Both the position numbers and the translations under genes were made by a program. A stretch of 11,053 nucleotides of DNA from Spirochaetaceae bacterium (GTDB lineage Bacteria; Spirochaetota; Spirochaetia; Treponematales; Rectinemataceae): positions 1 through 11,053 of the forward strand of contig JAEUJG010000459.1 of the NCBI GenBank assembly GCA_016794765.1, in the 5' to 3' direction. The notes under the pieces were generated by a model. It was not told where the DNA came from. It did no database searches and was given only the letters and a program-made list of their open reading frames with translations. This document shows positions 1 to 6,204 of this stretch, one piece after another; position 1 is the first letter of the stretch; each line of letters begins with the position of its first letter.

Positions 1-340
1 GGCGGGCGGCCTCGGCTCCCGCCTCCGGATCGCGCCGCCCGTCGATGCCCGGCTCTTCCGCCAGGCCGCGCCAGCCGAGGGCCGTGCGGGATTTTTCCAC
101 GTAGGCGCGCATCGCGAGGAGGACGCCTCCCGGTCCGAGCCTGTCCGCGAGGCCGCGGAGCCTCCGGCCGAACTCCAGGGCCGCGGCGGGATCGTGGATC
201 GAGCAGGGGCCGACGAGGACGAGAAAGCGCCCGGCGCGGCCGCGCAGGGCCTCGTCCACGGCGGCGCGGTTTCTCGCGACGCCGGCGGCCGCGGCGGCGC
301 TCAAGGGTATCCGGGCAACGAGTTCGTCGGGGCTCTCCAT
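1..340 (-). CDS. 3-deoxy-7-phosphoheptulonate (DAHP) synthase, class I AroF/G/H type, N-terminal part (3' end outside window)
   Basis: This enzyme condenses phosphoenolpyruvate and erythrose 4-phosphate, the first step of the shikimate pathway to aromatic amino acids. Seen: a reading frame from ATG at 340 to the window edge (113 codons) carrying GPCSIHD at residues 44-50, MRAYVEKSRT at 77-86 and GWRGL at 89-93. These match the family signatures GPCSIHD, MRxYxEKPRT and GWKGL in order and spacing. By comparison with E. coli AroG, Arg78 and Lys83 fall at the PEP-binding Arg and Lys. Ser84 replaces the usual Pro of EKPRT. The N-terminus is some 10-20 residues shorter than in AroG. The ribosome-binding site is weak (CGGGG a few bases upstream), so the true start could differ. 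The gene is divergent from the small ORF at 427. Which paralogue (aroF, aroG or aroH) it is, and its feedback specificity, cannot be told from this fragment. Confidence 0.9.
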   Translation of the reverse strand, partial: MESPDELVARIPLSAAAAAGVARNRAAVDEALRGRAGRFLVLVGPCSIHDPAAALEFGRRLRGLADRLGPGGVLLAMRAYVEKSRTALGWRGLAEEPGIDGRRDPEAGAEAAR

Positions 341-426
341 GACGCCCCGAAGTATAGCGGAAAACGGCGCGGTACGTCGCGGGTGTGCGGCCCGCCGCCG
401 ACGACGGAGCCGGGGCGGGGGGAAGC

Positions 427-696
427 ATGGCCAAGGATGGGCGCGATGGGCGATTCGAGGGGGCGGAGCTCGTGAAGGAAGTGTGCCGGCGGATACGCGT
501 CGCGCGGGGCTATTGGGACGCCCACAACAACGCCGCCTGCCGCCTTGAGCGAGGGCGCGCCCTCGAGCTCTACGGGACGCTTAGCAAGGAGCAGAAGGAG
601 GAGGTGCCGCAGGCGCTCCGCGTCTGGCTCCGCTACCGGAGCGAAAAATACTTCGGCGAGCACCGGACGCCGCCGCGAGGCAAGGGCAAACCCTAG
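427..696 (+). CDS. small hypothetical protein, 89 aa, unrecognised family
   Basis: I do not recognise this protein. The frame is open further upstream to a GTG at 385, but the ATG at 427 is preferred because a G-rich Shine-Dalgarno-like run (GGGGGGAAG) lies just before it and the extra N-terminal residues are low-complexity Gly/Ala. The product is very hydrophilic, with no signal peptide or membrane segment. It looks helical, with mixed Arg/Lys/Glu content, a motif RGYWDAHNNAACRLERGR in the middle, and SKEQKEEVPQALRVWLRYRS near the end. It has two cysteines about 17 residues apart (EVC and AAC). The tail is basic and Pro-rich. Codon use is GC-rich like the neighbours, and the conserved-looking Trp/Tyr content argues for a real protein over a chance ORF. 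It lies 78 nt upstream of the kinase and may have its own promoter in the 341-426 divergent gap. Confidence 0.6.
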   Translation: MAKDGRDGRFEGAELVKEVCRRIRVARGYWDAHNNAACRLERGRALELYGTLSKEQKEEVPQALRVWLRYRSEKYFGEHRTPPRGKGKP

Positions 697-700
697 CGAT

Positions 701-729
701 TTGACCGGGAATCTCCCCTGCGCTAGGCT
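701..729 (+). promoter_or_regulatory. candidate sigma70-type promoter for the histidine kinase
   Basis: TTGACC (701-706) is one mismatch from the -35 consensus. It is followed after exactly 17 nt by TAGGCT (724-729), a weak -10 with three of six matches. A start site near 736 would leave a leader of about 40 nt, with GGAG (766-769) placed 5 nt before the ATG at 775. The position just after the stop of the small ORF fits an independent promoter. This is inferred from pattern only. Confidence 0.4.
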
Positions 730-774
730 TCTTCCCACGGGCGGGAGCATGCAGGGATACGCCCCGGAGCAACG

Positions 775-2418
775 ATGGAAAAGGTCTTGATGTATGTAGA
801 GCTCGTCCTCAACCTCAGCCTGCTCGTGGCCCTGAGCGTGCTCTCCGGTTTCATCGACAAGCGGCGCCCGCGGAACACCCGCTCGGGCGCCTTGGCCCAG
901 GGGGCGCTTTTCGGGATCGCCGCCCTCCTCGGCATGCTCCGGCCCATGGTCTTGGGCCCCGGTCTCATTTTCGACGGGCGCTCGGTGATGGTGAGCCTGT
1001 GCGCGCTCTATTTCGGCCCCTGGGCGGCGCTGCCCGCCTCGGCCTTCCCGATGGCCTACCGCATCTCGCTCGGCGGGACGGGGATGGCGACCGGCGTGAT
1101 GGTGATCCTCTCGTCCATGGCGATAGGCCTTCTGGCCCGCCGCCGCCTCGAGCCGGACACCCGGCCGCCCACGGCGGGACAGCTCTATGTCCTCGGCCTC
1201 CTCGTCCATGCGGCGATGATCGCCCTCATGTTCACCCTGCCCGGAGGCGCCGGTCCGGGAGTCGTCTCCCGCATCGGCCCTCCGGTCCTGATCCTCTATC
1301 CCCTGGCGATGATCCTCACCGGCAAGATCCTATCGGACCAGGTCGACTCCCGGCGGATACTCGCGACGCTGCGGGAGAGCGAGGAGCGCTTCGAGCGCGG
1401 CATGGAGGCCACGAACGACGGCATTTGGGATTGGGACGTGAAGACCGACGTCGCCTATTACAGCCCGGCCTACCACGCGATGCTCGGCTACGGGCCCGGG
1501 GAATTACCCACGAACGGCGCGGCTTGGAAGAGCCACGTCCACCCCGACGACTACGGGCGCGCGCTCGCCGCGAACCAAGCCTGCATCGAGGGGCGCGGCG
1601 ACCACATCGAGATCGAATTCCGCATGCGGGCCAAGGACGGAACCTGGCGTTGGATCTACTCCCGCGGCAAGTGCGTCGCCCGCGACGCGGCGGGGCGGGC
1701 GCAGAGGATCGTCGGCACGCATGTCGACGTCACCGGGCGCAAACGCGGCGAGGAGGAGCTCCGGCGAAGTTTGGCGGAAAAGGACGTGCTCCTCCGGGAA
1801 GTGCACCATCGCGTCAAGAACAACCTGAACGTGATCTCGAGCCTGCTCGGGCTGCAGGCCCTGCAGATCAGGAATCCCGAAGAGGCCCTCGCCGCCTTCC
1901 ACACCAGCCAGGACCGCATCATGGCGATGTCGATGGCCCATGACGAGTTGTATCGTTCCCGGGATTTCGCCTGTGTCGACATGGGCGGCTTTGTCGAGGA
2001 ACTTGCGGCGCGGCTCCGCTCGAGCCATCCCGAAAGCGGGCGGATCCGTCTCGAGACGAGCCTCGAATGCCTGGAGCTCGACGTGAACACGGCCTTGCCC
2101 TGCGGGCTCATCCTCAACGAGCTCGTCGGCGGCGCCTTTGCCCACGCCTTCCCGTCGGGGAGGGAGGGGACGATCCGCGTTCTCCTGCGCGACGCTGACG
2201 ATGGGCGCTGCGAACTCGGCGTCGCCGACGACGGGATCGGCCTTCCCGCCGACTACCAGGAGCACGAGCGAGGGTACCTGAGCCTGAGCCTGGTGCGGCT
2301 CCTCACGGAGCAGCTCGGGGGCGAGCTCCGGATCGCCGTGGACGGCGGGACGAGCTTCCGCGTCGTTTTTCCCCGCGAGCCGGTCCCGAGGCCGACGGGC
2401 TCCTCGACGCCGCGCTGA
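775..2418 (+). CDS. membrane sensor histidine kinase: 5TMR_LYT, PAS, HisKA_2 and HATPase_c-like domains
   Basis: Predicted membrane sensor that phosphorylates a response regulator; none is encoded in the window. Residues 1-190 form a LytS-type membrane sensor: several hydrophobic helices plus the signature GLIFDGRSV (64-71) and YRISLGGTGMATG (95-107). A PAS fold of the PAS_3 type spans about 203-322 (GIWDWD, HPDD, DGTWRWI, GTHVDVT). The HisKA_2 box reads REVHHRVKNNLNVISSLL (341-358), with His345 the likely phosphoacceptor. The ATPase domain (about 435-535) keeps DDGIGLP (485-491) and GTSFRVVFP. However, the N box reads NELVGGAFAHAF (448-459), where the family has NELVxNAxKHAF, so Gly453 replaces the second Asn. 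The G2 region reads LSLSLV (502-507) where LGLxLV is usual. The start is set by GGAG 5 nt upstream. Family assignment is firm; full kinase competence is not. Confidence 0.92.
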   Translation: MEKVLMYVELVLNLSLLVALSVLSGFIDKRRPRNTRSGALAQGALFGIAALLGMLRPMVLGPGLIFDGRSVMVSLCALYFGPWAALPASAFPMAYRISLGGTGMATGVMVILSSMAIGLLARRRLEPDTRPPTAGQLYVLGLLVHAAMIALMFTLPGGAGPGVVSRIGPPVLILYPLAMILTGKILSDQVDSRRILATLRESEERFERGMEATNDGIWDWDVKTDVAYYSPAYHAMLGYGPGELPTNGAAWKSHVHPDDYGRALAANQACIEGRGDHIEIEFRMRAKDGTWRWIYSRGKCVARDAAGRAQRIVGTHVDVTGRKRGEEELRRSLAEKDVLLREVHHRVKNNLNVISSLLGLQALQIRNPEEALAAFHTSQDRIMAMSMAHDELYRSRDFACVDMGGFVEELAARLRSSHPESGRIRLETSLECLELDVNTALPCGLILNELVGGAFAHAFPSGREGTIRVLLRDADDGRCELGVADDGIGLPADYQEHERGYLSLSLVRLLTEQLGGELRIAVDGGTSFRVVFPREPVPRPTGSSTPR

Positions 2419-2437
2419 GCCGTCCGCGGCGCGGCTC
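2417..2437 (+). terminator. weak candidate hairpin between convergent genes
   Basis: GAGCCG (2417-2422) pairs with CGGCTC (2432-2437) around a 9-nt loop, starting at the kinase stop codon. A second small stem, CCCGC/GCGGG, lies at 2454-2467. The gap 2419-2501 separates two convergent genes, where terminators are expected. No T-tract follows either stem on either strand, and stems arise easily in sequence this GC-rich. Hence low confidence. Confidence 0.22.
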
Positions 2438-2501
2438 GGGGCCTCCCGCCGGGCCCGCCCGAGCGGGGAACCCGGGCCATCCGGCGCGGAGGGAAAGGCG
2501 C

Positions 2502-4688
2502 TCAGGGCGCGGCCACGCTGATCCGTATGGCCGGCGCCAGGCCCAAGTCGATCGGCTTCAGGGACGGCGTCGAGGAAGCCGCGGACGGAACCAGGCTGAG
2601 GCGGAGGATGAGGTTGTCGTCGCAACCTGCGGCGGCCGCGTCCGCCGAAACGAGCAGGCTCAAGCGGCCGTCCTCGAACCGGGCATCCGACAGCCTGATT
2701 CCCGGGGGCGGATCCACGAGCTCGGCCTTGATCGAATATGCGCCCGCGGCGGCGGAAAGCCCGCCCGCCGTTTTTGTCGCGGCTTTGGCCGCCGGCAGGG
2801 ACAGCCCGATCCTGCCGCTCCCGCCGGCCTTGAGCCGCAGGGCTGAGGCCGGTTCGACGGCCGCTTGTCCCGCCTTGCCGCGTCCGCCCAGGAAGCCGGC
2901 GTAAAAGCCGGCCGCGGGCACGTAGTGATAATAGGCGAAAGCCTGCATCCGCTTGTCGCAGGGCCTCACCGGATGGACGACGAGGCTTTCTCCGATCCGC
3001 GCGCGGGCTTCGAGCCTGATCGGCAGGGGGGCGTCGCTTGGCTTGCCCGAGTGGCTCAGGGTCATCCTCACCGATTCGCGGCCCGCGGGGATGAGGCCGC
3101 CTTCCAGGCTGAAGCCCGGCGGCGGATCGACCAGGACGATCTCTATGTCGCCCTGCCAGCCGTCCTTCCTCAGGGCGAGAACCTGGAAGACCGCGCTCCC
3201 GCCCGCGGGCAGGTTGATCGCCGAACGGTCGGAGAGCACGCCGAAGTCGGGCCGCGGCGGCCCGAGCCGCAGGTCGTAGCGGTACTCCGGTCCGCCGCGC
3301 CCTTGGGCGTCCGCCACGGCGAGCGTGTAGGTTCCGTCGGCTTCCACCGCATACCGCAGGTAGGGATCGGCGTGATGGGTGGCCAGGGCGTCCTCCCGGT
3401 CCTCGCTGTCGTCGTTCATGGCGAGGAGCCGGCCCGAAGCGTCATAGAGCCCGAGGACCGCGTCGAGGGGGGAGCCCTCCCGCCTCGCGCGGATCTCGGC
3501 GACCGCGATCTCCCCGGCCTTGGCCTCGAAACGGCGCAGGTCGACGCGGCCCGGAGCGGCGACGAAACTCCCGACCTCGGAGGCTTCGCCGAGGCGGCCC
3601 GACCAGGCCGAGGGGGCGCCGGGGGCCGGCGCGGCGACAGGCCCGACTGAGGCGGCCGCGGTCCCGGCCCTCATGCCGGCCGGCGCCGGCCCGTCCGCCG
3701 GCGCGGCGCCGACCGGGGCGGAGGTCGCGACGACGCGATAGACGAAATCATGGCGCCCGCGGTACAGGGCGTCGCGGATGGACAGCCGGTAGACGCCTCC
3801 GCGGGGGGCCGTGAAGCGCAGCGTCGGATCGGGATTCCGGCCCTCGTCGTCGGCCCGTGCGAGTTCCCGGCCCGCCTCGTCCGCCAGCTCCAGGACGGGC
3901 TGGATCCAGCCGGGAACGGCGTCCGCCAGGTAGGGCAGGAGGCTCCGCGCGGATGCCTCGAAGACGAGATTCTGGCCCGCCTCGAGCCGGACGAAAAAGC
4001 TGTCGACTTCCCCCGGAAAGAGCTGGCCGTTCCGCGCGAAGGGCGGGACGAGGGGCCTGGCCGGCCCTCCCGCGAAGTCCGGCGTTCCCGGGGAAAAGCG
4101 CTCCGGCTCGCGGAACTCGGGAAGCCCGCCCACCTCGAAGACGAGGGGATTGGAGAGGGCCGCGCCCGCCACGAGGCGGAGCTCCCGCGCGCCCTTCGGC
4201 GCGGTCGGGGAGATGTCGAGGCGGAAGGTCGCCGTTTCGTTCATCGGCGGCTTGGGACGGTTCTCCCGGGCGAGATACTTTTCAAAAAGGGCGGTGAGCT
4301 CCTCCTTGGAGCGTTTCTCAAGGTCGCGGAACTCGGGCAGGTCGGGCAGGACGCCCGGGGAAGGCGAAGCCGCCGCCGCGGCCGGGGCTTCGCGGGCGCT
4401 TCCCTTGCGCAGCAGGGCGGACAATCGTTCCTTGAGCTCTTCCTCCTGCAACTTGGAGAGCGGGCCGCCCGGCCCCACGTAGCCGACGAGGCTGGCCGAG
4501 ACGCCGCCGCCCGAGACGAGCAGGGCGGAGGCTCCCTTGAGGTCTTGCCCGGCGATCGTGACGGTGCACGATTCCCCGGCGCGGGCACCCGCCGGATACA
4601 CGTAGGCGACGTAGGGTTCGGCCGCGAGCGGAGCGGCGCCGGCGGCGAGGAAGCCGAAAATGAGAGCGAGTGTCGTGGCGGCGCGCAT
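2502..4688 (-). CDS. secreted protein with two pre-peptidase C-terminal (PPC) domains, third gene of the DUF1549/DUF1501 operon
   Basis: The 728-residue product begins with a signal peptide (hydrophobic TLALIFGFLAAGAAPLAA, cleavage near residue 23), so it is exported. A first beta-rich region (24-70, YVYPAGARAGESCTVTIAGQ) is followed by a charged helical insert with an Ala/Pro spacer (about 76-148). A PPC domain lies at about 225-320 (LPYLADAVPGWIQPVLEL, then ALYRGRHDFVYRV). An Ala/Pro/Gly linker (323-362) leads to a second PPC domain at about 385-475 (DAVLGLYDASGRLLAMNDD), then Ig-like beta regions to the C-terminus. PPC domains are non-catalytic, carbohydrate-binding-like modules; no catalytic motif is visible. 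The frame is open far upstream, but the ATG at 4688 is chosen for the signal peptide and because it sits 1 nt after the stop of the DUF1501 gene, implying translational coupling. The gene ends convergently with the kinase. It closely resembles proteins known next to DUF1501 genes in Planctomycetes and Verrucomicrobia. Function unknown. Confidence 0.88.
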   Translation of the reverse strand: MRAATTLALIFGFLAAGAAPLAAEPYVAYVYPAGARAGESCTVTIAGQDLKGASALLVSGGGVSASLVGYVGPGGPLSKLQEEELKERLSALLRKGSAREAPAAAAASPSPGVLPDLPEFRDLEKRSKEELTALFEKYLARENRPKPPMNETATFRLDISPTAPKGARELRLVAGAALSNPLVFEVGGLPEFREPERFSPGTPDFAGGPARPLVPPFARNGQLFPGEVDSFFVRLEAGQNLVFEASARSLLPYLADAVPGWIQPVLELADEAGRELARADDEGRNPDPTLRFTAPRGGVYRLSIRDALYRGRHDFVYRVVATSAPVGAAPADGPAPAGMRAGTAAASVGPVAAPAPGAPSAWSGRLGEASEVGSFVAAPGRVDLRRFEAKAGEIAVAEIRARREGSPLDAVLGLYDASGRLLAMNDDSEDREDALATHHADPYLRYAVEADGTYTLAVADAQGRGGPEYRYDLRLGPPRPDFGVLSDRSAINLPAGGSAVFQVLALRKDGWQGDIEIVLVDPPPGFSLEGGLIPAGRESVRMTLSHSGKPSDAPLPIRLEARARIGESLVVHPVRPCDKRMQAFAYYHYVPAAGFYAGFLGGRGKAGQAAVEPASALRLKAGGSGRIGLSLPAAKAATKTAGGLSAAAGAYSIKAELVDPPPGIRLSDARFEDGRLSLLVSADAAAAGCDDNLILRLSLVPSAASSTPSLKPIDLGLAPAIRISVAAP

Positions 4689-4689
4689 G

Positions 4690-6183
4690 CTACATGATCT
4701 CCTTGAGCCGGCCGCGGCCCGGTTCCGAGCCCGTCGCGGGCATGACCTTGAGATCGAGACCCAGGGGATTCGGCAAGGGCCCCTCCGGATCGATGCCGAG
4801 CCTTTCCAGGATCGTGCCGAGGAAGTCCCGCGGATAGACGGGCCTCGAGGCGACGGTCTCGCCCCGGGCGTCGCTCGCGCCAACGACGACGCCTCCGCGA
4901 AAGCCGCCGCCCGCGAGGAGGGCGGAGAATACGGCGCCGTGATGGCTCCTGCCCCCGTTCCAAGGCGCTTCCCAGGAGACCTTCGGCGTCCTGCCGAACT
5001 CCCCGCCCCACCAAATGATGGTGGAATCAAGGAGGCCCCGGGTTTCGAGATCGGCGAGGAGGGCCGAGAGTCCCGAGTCGAGTTCCCCCGCGCTCCGGTC
5101 CATGGCGCCGAAATGATCCTTGTGCGTGTCCCAGCCCTTGTAGTTGATGGTGACATAGGGCACGCCGGCTTCGACGAGGCGGCGGGCGGCCAGGCAGGCC
5201 TGGCCGAAGAAGTTCCTGCCGTAGCGTTCGCGGGTCGCCTCGCTTTCGAGCGAAAGGTCGAAGACTCGTTTCGCCTCTCCGCCTATCATTGACCAGGCTT
5301 CGGCCTCGCTTTCCTCCGCGCGCCGCAAGGCCGGATGGTCGGCCAGCGCCTTTCCCAAACCATCCAGGCTGTCGAGGAGGGCGCGGCGCTCGGCCAGGGT
5401 CCGGTCGTCGACGCCTTCGGCCACGAGCCCCTCGACGGCGAACACCGGCCGCGAGGGATCGCCGCCCGTCACGAAGGGCTTGCAGGAAGGTCCGAGGAAC
5501 CCTTCCTCCGAGAACCGACCTTGGCTTTCGGCGATGACGACATAGGGCGGGATCTTGCCGGTGTAGCCGGCCTCATAGCCCCTGAAGCGCGCCACGATGG
5601 CGCCGAGAGAGGGATAGACGAGTCCGCCGCCGGGTTCCCGGCCCGTTTGCATCATGTAGGAAGCCGTCTCGTGCGCGTTGCTGCCGTGGGTCATCGAGCG
5701 GACGATCGCGTAGCGGTCGGCCATCGCGGCCAGGAGAGGCAGCTTTTGCCCGATTTCGATGCCCGGCACCTTCGTCGGTATGCTCCGCTCGTAGGGCCCT
5801 GAATAATCGCGGCCGGCTCCCGGCTTGGGATCGAAGGTGTCGAGCTGGGAAGGGCCGCCCCACATCCAGATCTGGATCACGGCCTTGGCCGGCGCCTTTT
5901 CCGGTGCAGGGGCCGGAGCCGGGGCGGGCGCCGGAGCCGGGGCGGGCGCCGGAGCCGTGGTCGGCGCGGCGGCCGGCGCGCCGGCGAAGCGGCCCGCGGG
6001 GGCCTCTGCGGCGGCGAGGGGGCTCGCGGTCATGGCGACGCAGGCTCCGAGAAGCGCGAAGCCGAAGATTCGGGCGATTGCGCGATGGGCGACGAGGCGA
6101 TGGGCGATCGCGCGATGGGCGGTGGCGCGATGGGCGGCGGAAGTAGTGGCGATCCGGTCGCGGATGATGGTCATGCTGTTCAT
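4690..6183 (-). CDS. DUF1501 family protein (alkaline phosphatase/sulfatase-like fold), exported
   Basis: DUF1501 proteins belong to the alkaline phosphatase/sulfatase superfamily; their reaction is not established. The 497-residue product has the family landmarks in order: WGGPSQLDTFDPKP (from 108), MTHGSNAHETASY (from 164), INYKGWDTH (to 354), GGEFGRTPKV (393-402) and WNGGRSHHG (408-416). The Asp and His of GWDTH, the Glu of GEFGRTP and the HH pair are likely metal-site residues by family analogy. The N-terminus is odd: about 38 residues with four xxAHR pentapeptides, then a hydrophobic stretch (IFGFALLGACVAM) and a nine-fold Ala-Pro spacer (77-94). LGAC at 45-48 could be a lipobox, which would make it a lipoprotein; otherwise signal peptidase I could cut near LAAAE. 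No twin-arginine motif is seen, although many relatives have one. The ATG at 6183 is supported by AGGAAG (6188-6193) 4 nt upstream. It is 21 nt downstream of the DUF1549/DUF1553 gene. Confidence 0.95.
   Translation of the reverse strand: MNSMTIIRDRIATTSAAHRATAHRAIAHRLVAHRAIARIFGFALLGACVAMTASPLAAAEAPAGRFAGAPAAAPTTAPAPAPAPAPAPAPAPAPEKAPAKAVIQIWMWGGPSQLDTFDPKPGAGRDYSGPYERSIPTKVPGIEIGQKLPLLAAMADRYAIVRSMTHGSNAHETASYMMQTGREPGGGLVYPSLGAIVARFRGYEAGYTGKIPPYVVIAESQGRFSEEGFLGPSCKPFVTGGDPSRPVFAVEGLVAEGVDDRTLAERRALLDSLDGLGKALADHPALRRAEESEAEAWSMIGGEAKRVFDLSLESEATRERYGRNFFGQACLAARRLVEAGVPYVTINYKGWDTHKDHFGAMDRSAGELDSGLSALLADLETRGLLDSTIIWWGGEFGRTPKVSWEAPWNGGRSHHGAVFSALLAGGGFRGGVVVGASDARGETVASRPVYPRDFLGTILERLGIDPEGPLPNPLGLDLKVMPATGSEPGRGRLKEIM
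5902..5955 (-). repeat. three 18-bp tandem repeats encoding the Ala-Pro spacer of the DUF1501 protein
   Basis: On the coding (minus) strand the unit GCTCCGGCGCCCGCCCCG occurs twice exactly. A third, diverged copy (GCTCCGGCCCCTGCACCG) follows. Together they encode nine Ala-Pro pairs between the membrane/signal segment and the DUF1501 domain. Near-identity at the DNA level, beyond what the peptide requires, points to recent slippage. Spacer length could vary between strains. Confidence 0.8.
6082..6141 (-). repeat. four 15-bp tandem repeats encoding xxAHR pentapeptides at the DUF1501 N-terminus
   Basis: On the plus strand the 9-bp core GCGATGGGC recurs every 15 bp, at 6082, 6097, 6112 and 6127. 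Read on the minus strand, the units encode SAAHR, ATAHR, AIAHR and LVAHR in tandem, at residues 16-35. A weaker fifth copy (AIARI) follows. The repeats enlarge the positively charged region before the hydrophobic signal helix. In-frame slippage would change its length in steps of five residues. Confidence 0.8.
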
Positions 6184-6204
6184 GTCGCTTCCTTTGGATT
6201 TCGG

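Noticed and set aside
351..356. TATACT on the minus strand as a -10 box for the DAHP synthase gene
   Set aside because: It lies only 10 nt from the ATG, leaves no room for a leader, and no -35 element is visible at 16-18 nt spacing.
301..1209. Long minus-strand open frame (302 codons) overlapping the small ORF and kinase N-terminus
   Set aside because: It is antisense to well-supported genes, Arg/Gly/His-rich with no domain, and typical of shadow frames in GC-rich coding DNA.
4689..5156. N-terminal extension of the PPC protein gene by 156 codons
   Set aside because: It overlaps the C-terminal part of the DUF1501 gene in another frame; the signal peptide starts at 4688, right after the DUF1501 stop.
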